From NCBI GenBank assembly GCA_023439125.1, contig JAEXOU010000012.1:195229-259228 (forward strand): 64,000 nt of DNA. Direction: 5' to 3'. The stretch is from Bacillota bacterium (GTDB taxonomy: Bacteria > Bacillota > Clostridia > Lachnospirales > Lachnospiraceae). A model generated the notes under the pieces. The model was not told where the DNA came from, made no database searches, and was given only the letters and a program-made list of their open reading frames with translations. Position numbers and translations under genes: made by a program. Shown here piece by piece: positions 1 to 8,778 of this stretch; positions within the stretch are counted from its first letter, which is position 1, and every line of letters begins with the position of its first letter.

Positions 1-486
1 ATGCAAGCCAGTGATTCCAGGTAAAACAATATGATCACCATCTAATGTTGAGAGGGGTTCCTGATAATAGCAACAATCTTTAATCTCGATACGTTCTTCT
101 AAATATGTTTTCAACGTATCATAATCCAATTTCTGTTTCTCTGTTAGGCTATTATAGTCATAAGATGTTAACTTTGCTAAACGTTCTTCACATTGTTTTG
201 TTTCTTTATCAAAATTTTCTTTCCCAGGGCCTACAAGCTTTTTGCTGTAATCTGTAATTCCAAAATTTTGTGGATTTTCAACACTTTGAACATATACAGT
301 CAAATCACTTGTTAAATCCTCACGAAGTAAAGAGTCTAAATACTCATCAAAAGTTAAGTTCTTTTCTTGAATCTCCTGCTCCTTATGTTTGCCCTCCGTA
401 TTACTATCTTTCATGCATGCTGATAATGAAAAAATAAGTACGAACGATAAGGACATACTCAAAACTTTCTTAAGAAATTGTTTCAT
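1..486 (-). CDS. DUF885-type lipoprotein, N-terminal part
   Basis: This gene runs off the left edge of the window; 162 codons are open from an ATG at 486. The protein begins with a charged, hydrophobic signal peptide ending in a lipobox (SLSAC, Cys near residue 24), so it should be a membrane-anchored surface lipoprotein. The mature start is Lys/Glu-rich and is followed by FDEYLDSLLREDLTSD and a segment with NPQNFGI, which resembles clostridial DUF885 proteins. Those are predicted metallopeptidase-like enzymes, but their catalytic part would lie outside the window, so no activity can be confirmed. It is divergent from the lipid kinase gene at 679. The family call rests on remembered similarity. 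Confidence 0.7.
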   Translation of the reverse strand, partial: MKQFLKKVLSMSLSFVLIFSLSACMKDSNTEGKHKEQEIQEKNLTFDEYLDSLLREDLTSDLTVYVQSVENPQNFGITDYSKKLVGPGKENFDKETKQCEERLAKLTSYDYNSLTEKQKLDYDTLKTYLEERIEIKDCCYYQEPLSTLDGDHIVLPGITGLH

Positions 487-611
487 ATTGATCTTTTCCT
501 CCCGTTTTTTTTGCCTTTAATTACCATTATACTCATATGAATATTTTTCTCAACATTATGTTATTATTTTAAGAAACTTCTAATCTTATGAATGTCTTTT
601 TTTACATTATC

Positions 612-640
612 TTGATAATCTTAATAGATTCATTTACAAT
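612..640 (+). promoter_or_regulatory. Sigma-A-type promoter of the lipid kinase gene
   Basis: TTGATA (612-617) and TACAAT (635-640) are separated by exactly 17 bases. They lie about 40 bases upstream of the ATG at 679, which has an AAAGGAG ribosome site. The match is good but AT-rich spacers give chance hits. Confidence 0.5.
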
Positions 641-678
641 GATTATAGAAAGTTAATTATATCAAAGGAGCGTTTTAT

Positions 679-1605
679 ATGTATCATTTCATTATCAATC
701 CGCATTCGAAAACTGGACGAGCAATGAATTACTGGAAAGAGTTATCTAGTATCTTAGACGATCGTAAGATTTTATATACAGCCTATTTTACAAAAAAAAG
801 AAAAGATGCCACCAAAATAGCAGAAAAAATCTGCAAGGATAATGCGGGTGTTAAGAAAATAATAATTGTTGGTGGCGATGGAACCGCAAATGAGGTCATT
901 AATGGACTAGATGATTATAATGAGATACTTTTAGGCTATATCCCTCTTGGCTCTAGTAATGATCTTGCTCGTGGTTTAAAACTTCCGAAGGATCCTAAGG
1001 CTGCCCTAGATATCATTCTTAATCCAAAGCAATTCCGATATGTCGACCATGGCACCTTAAAACTTAATGATTCAAAGGAATCCTATCAATTTGCAGTTAG
1101 TTCAGGTATCGGTTATGATGCAGCCATCTGTAATGAAGCTTTAACCTCACCATTGAAAAAAGTACTTAATAAATTGCATTTGGGAAAGTTGACTTACATA
1201 CTAATTGCTGTAAAACAAGTCTTTACCCATAAGCCTTCTGAGGCAGATATTATTATTGATGATCAGCAGCACATTCATGCAAAAAAGTTAATATTTATGA
1301 CCTCGATGATTCAAAAATATGAAGGTGGTGGCCTACCAATGTGCCCTACCGCAAAAGACGATGATCAAAAATTAACCGTTTGTCTTGTTACTAATATGAA
1401 ACCAGCTAAAATACTGTTATTCATGCCTTCGATATTTTTTGGAAAGCACACCTCCTTTTCTGGCATTCATATCATTGAATGTAGTAAGATACAGGTGATT
1501 ACAAGTAAGCCAATGGTTGTTCATACAGATGGAGAAATTGTAGGCTTTCATGACAATTTGACTTTGTCCTGCACACCAACACAGATTCGAATGTTTACAA
1601 AATAA
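679..1605 (+). CDS. Diacylglycerol/lipid kinase family protein (YegS/DgkB-like)
   Basis: Predicted soluble ATP-dependent lipid kinase of 308 residues, the normal family length. The nucleotide-binding signature GGDGTANEVINGL lies at residues 65-77, followed by GYIPLGSSNDLARGL, both hallmarks of the DAGK catalytic domain. The N-terminus FIINPHSKTGRA is the family's usual opening strand and glycine loop. The probable substrate is diacylglycerol or a related lipid in phosphatidate recycling, but members differ in substrate and the sequence does not decide it. The start is supported by AAAGGAG eight bases upstream. The gene is convergent with the helicase gene at 1827 and the two share a large hairpin repeat. 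Confidence 0.87.
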   Translation: MYHFIINPHSKTGRAMNYWKELSSILDDRKILYTAYFTKKRKDATKIAEKICKDNAGVKKIIIVGGDGTANEVINGLDDYNEILLGYIPLGSSNDLARGLKLPKDPKAALDIILNPKQFRYVDHGTLKLNDSKESYQFAVSSGIGYDAAICNEALTSPLKKVLNKLHLGKLTYILIAVKQVFTHKPSEADIIIDDQQHIHAKKLIFMTSMIQKYEGGGLPMCPTAKDDDQKLTVCLVTNMKPAKILLFMPSIFFGKHTSFSGIHIIECSKIQVITSKPMVVHTDGEIVGFHDNLTLSCTPTQIRMFTK

Positions 1606-1626
1606 GATGATTTTGTATAAGAAAAT

Positions 1627-1795
1627 GGCTGTCGCACTAGCTGAATATTGTATAAAAGAATGAAGGGTGATGGTATTTTTCGGAGTGCCTTACAAGTCCC
1701 CACACGCACTTTGTGGGGCTTGTGAGCGTAGCACGTCGAAGAAAATATACCATCACCCTTCATTCTTTATTCATACTGCCCCTAGCGCGACAGCC
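1627..1795. repeat. Family 1 convergent-end hairpin repeat, copy 1
   Basis: A nested inverted repeat fills the space between two convergent genes. The outer arms are GGCTGTCGCACTAG (1627-1640) and CTAGCGCGACAGCC (1782-1795), pairing with one mismatch. The middle arms, about 1652-1680 and 1741-1769, pair over nearly 30 bases around GAATGAAGGGTGATGG. The inner arms are ACAAGTCCCCAC (1692-1703) and GTGGGGCTTGT (1713-1723). A pyrimidine-rich run follows the right outer arm. It could end transcription of both neighbours. The inner sequence CCTTACAAGT...CTTGTGAGC recurs at 25.9 and 31.3 kb, where the stems differ. Confidence 0.85.
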
Positions 1796-1826
1796 CCTTT
1801 CTTTTTTCATAATCATGAACAGTTGT

Positions 1827-4196
1827 TCACGTTTGATTCCAGAATTCATTCAAATAACTCGAAATCGAAGCACGGTCTACTATCTCATAATTTTCCCATT
1901 CTCGTGGAAAAAGATTTTTATATTGGGGGTTCAAAAAACGCTCATCTAGTAATAGAATGGACCCTTTATCATAAACTGTTCGAATGACACGTCCTGCAGA
2001 CTGTAATACTTTATTCATACCAGTATATAAGTACGCATGATCGAATCCCGAATTGCTCTTAGCTTCATAGTAATTTCGAAATAATTCACGTTCATTACAA
2101 ACTTGAGGAAGACCTGTCCCAACAATGACAGCTCCGATCAATCGATCATTCGTTAAGTCAATCCCTTCACTAAATACTCCACCCATAACGCAAAAGCCAA
2201 CTTTACTTTCTTTCGGCTCATTTACAAACTGAGCTAGAAATTCCTCCCGCTCACTTTCTGACATACTTGACTTTTGCATTACGATCATTGGGATTCGATC
2301 AATCGCAAGTTCATAAATCGATGACATCATCTGATAAGATGGAAAGAATACAAAGTAATTACCTATTTTCGCATTTACAAATGCTTCAATATAGTCGACA
2401 ATCTTAATATACTCGCTCTCACTACGTCGTGTATATTTTGTACTTACATCTTTCCCAATCATCAACAGACGATTCCTTACATCAAATGGAGAAGGGGCAT
2501 AGACTGCATAATCTTCTTCAACTCCACCAAGCTGCTCTTTGTAATACTGGATTGGCAGTAACGTAGCAGAAAAGAAAACTGAACTTTTTCCTTTATTTAA
2601 ACAAGTCAGCAAGTTTCGAGATGGATTCATGCATAACAGTTTTACTCGAAATGATTTATCCTCTCCATAATCAGCATAAATAACATAATCTTCATCCAAT
2701 ATATCATGTATTGCTAAAAAGTTTTTTACATCAAAATAGAGATTTGTAACCTCTTCTCTACCTGAAAAATCTCCAAATTCTTTGTTAAATTCTTCAAACT
2801 CCGTCATTAGACGCATTAATGGAATAACTAAATCTCCTACTTCTTCTAAAACGATACAGTCATCACATGTTCTTTTGTAACGAAGCAATACTTCATTGCA
2901 TGCATCTAATCGCTTGGTTAACTTTTTTGATTTATCTTTAATAATTCTTTTTACATCCAAAAAGCTCTGTTTCGTCAGAATCGCACTATACATCTCTCTG
3001 GCGCGATCTACCAAATTATGCGCTTCATCGATTAAAAATGCATAATCCTGTTTTTTCTCTTCCATAAAGAATCTTCGAAGATAAACATTCGGATCGAACA
3101 CATAATTATAATCACAGATAATGGCATCCGACCAAGTGGTGATATCAAGCCCCATCTCAAATGGACAAACACAATGCTTTGCCGCATATTCTTCAATCAA
3201 CGTTCTAGAAATCTGTGTTTCATTTGTAAGCATATCATAAACAGCATCATTTACACGGTCGAAATGTCCTTTCGCACGCTCACATGTGCTTGGTGAACAA
3301 TCTGGCTTATCAAGAATACATATTTTCTCTTTTGCAGTAATCGTCACAACCTTCATCTGAAGTCCCATATCTGACATTTTCTGAAAAGTATCCTCAGCAA
3401 CTGTCCTTGTAATCGTTTTTGCAGTGAGGTAAAACACTTTGGATAATAATCCTTCACCCATTGCTTTTACAGTTGGAAAAATGGTAGATATTGTTTTTCC
3501 AACTCCCGTTGGCGCTTCAATGTATAACTTTTTTTCTCTCAAAATTGTACGGTAGACACCAGTAACTAAGTCCTTTTGACCAGGACGATATTCAAAAGGA
3601 AAATCAATTCCTTTAATTGATGCATTACGTATTGCCCTCCAATGAAGTTGCCATGAGGCCCATTTACAATACTCGTTCACCAAGTCGTCAAACCACTGCT
3701 TTAAGCAATCATATTCCAACAACTCTTCAAATTGTTTGATTGTCTCACTTTCCATATGACAATAGGTTAACTGTATTGCAATCTGTTGTAAATCATTCTG
3801 TGTAGCATAAATATATGCATAGCACATAGCCTGTGCCCGATGAATGGAAATCATCTCAGTTAATATGGATAATGGTGCAAATACACACTTAATCTCATCA
3901 ATTACTACTTTTGTTTCGAACTCTGTAACATTTTTGATGATTCCATCTGCACGACCTTCTATCGTTAATTCGAAATCTAGCCCATCACTTGTCACTGGTA
4001 CTGAGATGCTTAAAGGCACTTCAGCCTGATACTCTGGTCCCATTCGTTTTTGAATCTTTCGATGAAGGCGACTCCCTTGTTGCATCGCGTCTGCATCTCT
4101 TGGATTCACTGAGTTATCTAAATCACCTGACCTTAGAATAAATTCTACTAAGCTACGCACCGATATTTTAATGGTTGTATCTGTTATTAGTATCAT
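1827..4196 (-). CDS. DinG/XPD-like ATP-dependent helicase with N-terminal nuclease-like domain
   Basis: 789-residue superfamily 2 helicase. Residues 84-103 hold GRAD...VVIDEIK, the D-(D/E)xK arrangement of Cas4/RecB-like nucleases. Walker A is EAPTGVGKT (227-235) and the Walker B variant is LIDEAHNL (388-395). Between them lie cysteines near 293, 300, 305, 342 and 344, where XPD-type helicases bind a 4Fe-4S cluster. The C-terminal half contains FSEGIDL and QSAGRVIR, typical of HELICc2 domains. The likely role is DNA repair or removal of recombination intermediates. It is transcribed alone and is convergent with the lipid kinase. Motif assignments are firm; nuclease activity is inferred from a short motif. 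Confidence 0.88.
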   Translation of the reverse strand: MILITDTTIKISVRSLVEFILRSGDLDNSVNPRDADAMQQGSRLHRKIQKRMGPEYQAEVPLSISVPVTSDGLDFELTIEGRADGIIKNVTEFETKVVIDEIKCVFAPLSILTEMISIHRAQAMCYAYIYATQNDLQQIAIQLTYCHMESETIKQFEELLEYDCLKQWFDDLVNEYCKWASWQLHWRAIRNASIKGIDFPFEYRPGQKDLVTGVYRTILREKKLYIEAPTGVGKTISTIFPTVKAMGEGLLSKVFYLTAKTITRTVAEDTFQKMSDMGLQMKVVTITAKEKICILDKPDCSPSTCERAKGHFDRVNDAVYDMLTNETQISRTLIEEYAAKHCVCPFEMGLDITTWSDAIICDYNYVFDPNVYLRRFFMEEKKQDYAFLIDEAHNLVDRAREMYSAILTKQSFLDVKRIIKDKSKKLTKRLDACNEVLLRYKRTCDDCIVLEEVGDLVIPLMRLMTEFEEFNKEFGDFSGREEVTNLYFDVKNFLAIHDILDEDYVIYADYGEDKSFRVKLLCMNPSRNLLTCLNKGKSSVFFSATLLPIQYYKEQLGGVEEDYAVYAPSPFDVRNRLLMIGKDVSTKYTRRSESEYIKIVDYIEAFVNAKIGNYFVFFPSYQMMSSIYELAIDRIPMIVMQKSSMSESEREEFLAQFVNEPKESKVGFCVMGGVFSEGIDLTNDRLIGAVIVGTGLPQVCNERELFRNYYEAKSNSGFDHAYLYTGMNKVLQSAGRVIRTVYDKGSILLLDERFLNPQYKNLFPREWENYEIVDRASISSYLNEFWNQT

Positions 4197-4313
4197 ATGT
4201 CTAAGATCTCCTTTTCTTTCCTACGATCTATTAGTGTAAGTTGGACCAACTCAATATTAAATAATTATATCATTGAGGAAAATAAAGAACAAGTGTTTTG
4301 CTTAAGAACAGCC

Positions 4314-4342
4314 TTGCAATTTCATACAAGTTCTGTTATATT
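4314..4342 (+). promoter_or_regulatory. Probable promoter of the DUF1292 gene
   Basis: TTGCAA (4314-4319) and TATATT (4337-4342) are separated by 17 bases and lie about 50 bases before the ATG at 4392. Both hexamers differ from consensus by one or two bases. Confidence 0.45.
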
Positions 4343-4391
4343 CAAATGGTAACAAGAATATTCACAATATTATGAAAATGAGGAAAAATAG

Positions 4392-4727
4392 ATGGATAAA
4401 CACGGAGAAAATTGCAACTGCGATGAAGAATTAGAATGCAATACAGTTACATTAACTTTAGAAGATGATACTGAACTTGTATGTGATATCATCTGCATAT
4501 TCCCATGCCAGGATAAACAATATATTGCATTATTGCCACAGGATGCTGGTGAAGATGGAGAAGTGTTCCTATATCAATTAAAAGAATCAGATGATGGAGA
4601 AGATGAATTAATTCATATTGAAGATGATGCTGAATTCGAGGCAGTTTCTGATGCTTTCGATGAATTCTTAGATTCAGAAGAATTCGATGAGATGTTCAGT
4701 GACGAGGAAGAGAACGAAGAAGAATAG
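4392..4727 (+). CDS. DUF1292 acidic protein
   Basis: A 111-residue, highly acidic cytoplasmic protein. The first 15 residues hold three cysteines (NCNCDEELEC). A beta-rich core follows (TLTLEDDTELVCDIICIF, then YIALLPQD and EVFLYQLKES), and the tail is almost all Asp/Glu. This is the pattern of the DUF1292 family, small Firmicute proteins often found next to the yrrK/yrvJ genes and of unknown function. Here it stands alone between two helicase genes on the other strand. The ATG has a weak purine-rich ribosome site (GAGGAAA). The N-terminal Cys cluster could bind metal, but that is a guess. Confidence 0.8.
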   Translation: MDKHGENCNCDEELECNTVTLTLEDDTELVCDIICIFPCQDKQYIALLPQDAGEDGEVFLYQLKESDDGEDELIHIEDDAEFEAVSDAFDEFLDSEEFDEMFSDEEENEEE

Positions 4728-4735
4728 AAGAAGTT

Positions 4736-4806
4736 AAGGGTGATGGTATTTTTCGAAGTGCCTCACCCTTCTTTCTTTTATTCATTCTGCCCTTTATGCG
4801 ACAGCC
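4736..4806. repeat. Family 1 convergent-end repeat, internally deleted copy 2
   Basis: AAGGGTGATGG...TTTTTCGAAGTGCC matches the left half of copy 1 and GCGACAGCC at 4798-4806 matches its right end, but the inner loop and most of the right stem are missing. The remaining AAGGGTGA (4736-4743) and TCACCCTT (4763-4770) still form a perfect 8-bp stem followed by a T-rich stretch. It again lies between convergent gene ends (4727 and 4839). Confidence 0.7.
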
Positions 4807-4838
4807 TCATTGCTCCTTCATTCATGGCATGCTAAGGT

Positions 4839-6866
4839 TTAGGAGTCTTGTCTTTTATCGTTAGAATCATCTATTCGAATCATTTGATTACTAATGCAAA
4901 AATCCAATGCTAATACCTTAGGTATCAAGATCTTATCAAACTTAATCGTAATCTTATTATCTTGTACTTTCTTTACCACCCCTTCTCCATACATTTTGTG
5001 TACAATTCTTTGGCCTTCTTTGATCTCATTTTTACTACATAACATCTCTCCAACAAAACGTGAACAAAACAGTTCTTTGTTATATCGTTGTTTTACAGAA
5101 AAAACATGAAGCTGTTCCTTTGCACGAGTCATTGCAACATAAAACATCCTTCTCTCTTCTTCCAAATCTTCCACAACAACTGCCTTCTTATGAGGTGTAA
5201 TTCCTTCATTTGCATCAATAATAAAAACAATTTCGAACTCAAGGCCTTTTGCCGCATGAAAAGTTGTCATCATAACACCATCGACGTCTTTTTGCTTCGT
5301 TCTATTTGCTTGCTCGATTAGTCCTTGTCTAAATTCCTCGATATGTTGGAACCAATCCTCATAAGTTTTAAACTCTCGAGCATTCTCTTGTAATTCTCCC
5401 AATATATCATAAAGTTCATCTACTTTAATACGACGATAATCTGCATATTCCTTTAGATACTCATCATATCCAATCGCTCGCCTTATATAATTAATTGCCG
5501 CAAAAGGGTTGGTTTTTTTCAATAGTGCTAAATCATACTCTAATTTTTCAATTCGTTCTACAACATAGGACTTGTCCTCATAATAATGTTTTAGTGCCTC
5601 AAAAGAGACGAGCGGTTCATCAAAACACTCACGCGAGATATAGCGCTTTGGACGATTGATAATCTGCAAAAACTGACCACGTTCTCGGCTTCCAAGTGCA
5701 ATTCTTATATAGGAAAGGATATCCTTTGCTATCCAGTGTTCATAAATATTTGGTATTGTATCTCTCATCTTAAATGGAATATTATACTCCATCATCTTAT
5801 TGCATAAAGCACCTGGCTGCGTATTTGTACGATATAATACTGCAATCTGTGAATAAAGATATCCAAGTTTTCGATAAGAATTAATTCCGTCAATCACTGC
5901 CTGATTTTCTTCCGGTAAATCTTTAAAGCTCTTAACATCAATCGGCTTTCCTGTTTCCTTCGTTGCCATAATCTCTTTGTGAAATCTTCGTTTATTATTT
6001 TCGACAACTCGTAATGCGCCCTCAACAATATTGGCTTTTGAGCGATAATTTCGATCTAAAACTACTTTAGTTGCATTCTTATATATTGTTTCAAATGACA
6101 GCATAATCTCAGGTTTTGCTCCGCGAAAACGATAAATGGATTGATCATCATCACCAACGACAAATAGATTATTCTGTGGTTTTGCTAATAGTTGTATAAT
6201 CTCAAATTGAATCCGATTAATATCCTGAAACTCATCAATTAAAATATACTGATACTTTTTTTGCCACATTGCTAAAATATCTGGTCGCTGTGTTAGTAGT
6301 TCATAGCAGAGAACTAGCATATCATCGAAGTCGATCTTATTCATCTCTCGAAGCTTTTTTTCATAATTATGATAAATCTCTGCAAAATTCTCTTCTGAAC
6401 AATTCATCGAATAGTAATGGGTAATATCCATATTCTCCGACTTAACCAAACTAATTTCTCCTGCTATTCCTTCTAAAAATTCTTTTTCATCTTCTATTTC
6501 CAGATGCAGGGATAATACAATTTCACGAAGAACCCGGTATCTTTCCTCCTCCGTAATTATATTTGACGCATTGTAATTATACGCATAGCGTAGGATTTTG
6601 AAAAAAACCGCATGAAAGGTACCGAAATTTACACTTGTCTTATTATCACCCATCAAGTGTTCAAATCGCTCCTGCATCTCGCTCGCAGCTGCTTTTGTAA
6701 ATGTGATAACTAGAATTTGATTGGGATTTATTCCAAACTGTTCAATTAGATATTGGGTACGACGGATAATTACAAGAGTTTTTCCAGATCCAGGCCCCGC
6801 TAAAACTAGCATCGGACCTTTATAATGAATAATTGCTTTTTTTTGTGCCTCATTTAACTTAATCAT
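4839..6866 (-). CDS. UvrD/PcrA-like superfamily 1 DNA helicase
   Basis: 675-residue helicase. Walker A is LAGPGSGKT (22-30), motif Ia is ITFTKAAASEMQERF, motif II is ILIDEFQDIN, motif III is VVGDDDQSIYRFRGA, motif IV is LDRNYRS and motif VI is FYVAMTRAKEQL. These define a UvrD/Rep-type enzyme that unwinds DNA in repair and restart. It is somewhat shorter than full-length PcrA, and its C-terminal RIVHKMYGEGVV is the PcrA-like tail that binds RNA polymerase in relatives. It may therefore be a second, diverged UvrD-like helicase rather than the main PcrA. The ATG follows GGAAGCGCT. It is transcribed from right to left as a single gene. Confidence 0.88.
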   Translation of the reverse strand: MIKLNEAQKKAIIHYKGPMLVLAGPGSGKTLVIIRRTQYLIEQFGINPNQILVITFTKAAASEMQERFEHLMGDNKTSVNFGTFHAVFFKILRYAYNYNASNIITEEERYRVLREIVLSLHLEIEDEKEFLEGIAGEISLVKSENMDITHYYSMNCSEENFAEIYHNYEKKLREMNKIDFDDMLVLCYELLTQRPDILAMWQKKYQYILIDEFQDINRIQFEIIQLLAKPQNNLFVVGDDDQSIYRFRGAKPEIMLSFETIYKNATKVVLDRNYRSKANIVEGALRVVENNKRRFHKEIMATKETGKPIDVKSFKDLPEENQAVIDGINSYRKLGYLYSQIAVLYRTNTQPGALCNKMMEYNIPFKMRDTIPNIYEHWIAKDILSYIRIALGSRERGQFLQIINRPKRYISRECFDEPLVSFEALKHYYEDKSYVVERIEKLEYDLALLKKTNPFAAINYIRRAIGYDEYLKEYADYRRIKVDELYDILGELQENAREFKTYEDWFQHIEEFRQGLIEQANRTKQKDVDGVMMTTFHAAKGLEFEIVFIIDANEGITPHKKAVVVEDLEEERRMFYVAMTRAKEQLHVFSVKQRYNKELFCSRFVGEMLCSKNEIKEGQRIVHKMYGEGVVKKVQDNKITIKFDKILIPKVLALDFCISNQMIRIDDSNDKRQDS

Positions 6867-6929
6867 AGCGCTTCCTATCTATTATTCTAATAATGTTATC
6901 ATAACATATGCGAACCTGAAAAAATAGTC

Positions 6930-7148
6930 GAAACTCATCCAAACGAAAGCGGGTTGCGTATAATTTCATATCATTTCTTTTTGTAAAATGACGTCAGACA
7001 GAACAAAAGTGTGCTTCACACATTCTCACGAGCAACACTTTACAAGCACAGCTTTTGTTCCGCGCCGTAGCGTAGCGTAGTGCGCATCCTGCGGAGCCTT
7101 TTTAATATCATAGGAAATTCGGAGGAATTTCCTATGATATTAAAAAGG
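6930..7148. repeat. Family 2 mosaic hairpin repeat, copy A
   Basis: Read in the direction of the gltX transcript this copy holds three modules. The first is a perfect 24-bp hairpin (arms 7097-7120 and 7125-7148, loop GGAG) with the core AGGAAATTC. The second runs from GCTCCGCAGG to TTTTGTTC and contains a stem ACAAAAGTGTGCTT / AAGCACAGCTTTTGT. The third begins TGACGTCATTTTACA and reaches GCTTTCGTTTGGATGAG. An extra GCGTA unit (GTAGCGTAGCGTAG) distinguishes it from copy C. This fills almost all of the 316-base spacer between gltX and the UvrD-like gene. Confidence 0.85.
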
Positions 7149-7169
7149 CTGTTACCTAAGGTAACAGCC
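7147..7169 (-). terminator. gltX intrinsic terminator
   Basis: GGCTGTTACC and GGTAACAGCC form a perfect 10-bp stem with a three-base loop. In the minus direction TTTTT follows, and this T run is also the base of the copy A hairpin. Confidence 0.85.
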
Positions 7170-7182
7170 CAATAAAACACTT

Positions 7183-8646
7183 TTATGATAATTTTTCTAT
7201 CGCAATGCGAATACGACGTAAACTTTCTTCCTTACCAAGAATGCTCATGATCTCATACGCACCACCTGGAGTTGACTGTTTACCAGATACTGCAGTACGA
7301 ACTGGCCATAAGCCAAGTCCATTCTTAATGCCTTGCTGCGCAATATAACCCATTAATACTGCCTCAATCGAAGGTATGGAATAATCCTCCAATACTTCAA
7401 ATAAAGGTAATACATCCTGTAATACTTTTAAAGAATTCTCAGAATTAGTTTTCATCTTCTTATGAGTATACATCTCAATATCATACTCAGGAAGCTCCTC
7501 AAAGAAATCAATCATCGGAATGATATCTGGGAATACTTCGATTCTTGTTTTAACTAAATCTGCAATAGCCTTTAAATCATAGTCTTTTGTCACTACTTGC
7601 TTAATATATGGTAAAGCGTACTCATAATACTTCTCATTATCCATATTCTTGATATATTCGCTATTCATCCAACGAAGTTTATTCATATCAAATACAGAAG
7701 GAGACTTATTAATATGGGTATAATCAAATTCCTTAATTAACTCTTCTAAGCTAAAAATTTCCTCATTACTTGAAGGGCTCCATCCTAATAAAGCGATAAA
7801 GTTTACGATGGCTTCTGTTACAAAACCTTGCTCTACTAGATCTTCAAAAGAGGAATGTCCGCTTCTCTTTGAAAGTTTTTGATGCTCTTCATTCGTAATT
7901 AGTGGACAGTGGATATAGACTGGCTCCTCCCATCCAAATGCCTGATATAGTCTTGTATACTTTGGTGTACTTGATAAATATTCATTACCTCGTACCACAT
8001 GAGTGATCTCCATTAAATGATCATCGATGACATTTGCAAAATTATAAGTAGGGAAACCATCCGATTTAATTAAAATCATATCATCTAATTCCGAATTGTC
8101 TACTGTGATTTCACCATAGATAGCATCTGTAAATGTCGTTGTACCTTCCAAAGGCATATTCTGACGAATAACATAAGGCATTCCAGAAGCGAGGTTTGCT
8201 TCGATCTCTTCTTTGCTTAGATGCAAGCAATGTTTATCATATTTGGTAATCTCTTTGCTTTCTTCTCCATCCTCACTAACAGCACTCTTTAAGCTTTCAA
8301 GACGTTCTTTCGTGCAAAAGCAGTAATAAGCTTCGCCTTTCTCAATCAACTGTTTTGCGTACTGAAGGTATATCCCTGTCTGTTGTCTTTCACTTTGAAC
8401 ATAAGGGCCAAAGCCTTTATCCTTATCTGGACCTTCATCATGTACAAGACCTGTCATCTCAAGTGTATGATATATAATCTCAGTTGCACCTTCAACATAA
8501 CGTTCCTGATCTGTATCCTCTATCCTTAAGATGAAATCTCCACCTTCATGCTTTGCAATCAAATATTCATATAGTGCAGTTCTTAAATTACCGACGTGCA
8601 TTCTTCCTGTTGGGCTAGGTGCATATCTAGTTCTAACTTTACTCAT
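7183..8646 (-). CDS. gltX: Glutamyl-tRNA synthetase
   Basis: Class I aminoacyl-tRNA synthetase that charges tRNA-Glu in the cytoplasm, and in many Firmicutes also tRNA-Gln for later amidation. The HIGH-type motif is PSPTGRMHVGNL near the N-terminus and the KMSKS-type motif is KLSKRSG around residue 255. GNEYLSSTPKY and the C-terminal PVRTAVSGK anticodon-binding region fit a bacterial GluRS; about 487 residues is the normal length. I place the start at the ATG at 8646 because the upstream GTG (8658) lies within the ribosome site, and GGTGGG is seven bases before the ATG. No T-box leader is visible upstream. Confidence 0.95.
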   Translation of the reverse strand: MSKVRTRYAPSPTGRMHVGNLRTALYEYLIAKHEGGDFILRIEDTDQERYVEGATEIIYHTLEMTGLVHDEGPDKDKGFGPYVQSERQQTGIYLQYAKQLIEKGEAYYCFCTKERLESLKSAVSEDGEESKEITKYDKHCLHLSKEEIEANLASGMPYVIRQNMPLEGTTTFTDAIYGEITVDNSELDDMILIKSDGFPTYNFANVIDDHLMEITHVVRGNEYLSSTPKYTRLYQAFGWEEPVYIHCPLITNEEHQKLSKRSGHSSFEDLVEQGFVTEAIVNFIALLGWSPSSNEEIFSLEELIKEFDYTHINKSPSVFDMNKLRWMNSEYIKNMDNEKYYEYALPYIKQVVTKDYDLKAIADLVKTRIEVFPDIIPMIDFFEELPEYDIEMYTHKKMKTNSENSLKVLQDVLPLFEVLEDYSIPSIEAVLMGYIAQQGIKNGLGLWPVRTAVSGKQSTPGGAYEIMSILGKEESLRRIRIAIEKLS

Positions 8647-8778
8647 TGTTTTACCCACCTTTTCTTATGATAATCATACCACTTACTATAAAATATCCCT
8701 ATAAATCTGTCAAGTTTCCCTTCCCAAGGAAAGGTACAATAGGACACTATTCAACTTATTCATGTTTCAGCGATTACT

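Noticed and set aside
1627..1795. Dispersed hairpins as a CRISPR array
   Set aside because: Copies are scattered over the window, with no regular spacing, no unique spacers and no cas genes.
8647..8778. T-box leader upstream of gltX
   Set aside because: No T-box core sequence or terminator/antiterminator pair is visible, and the spacer is only about 130 bases.
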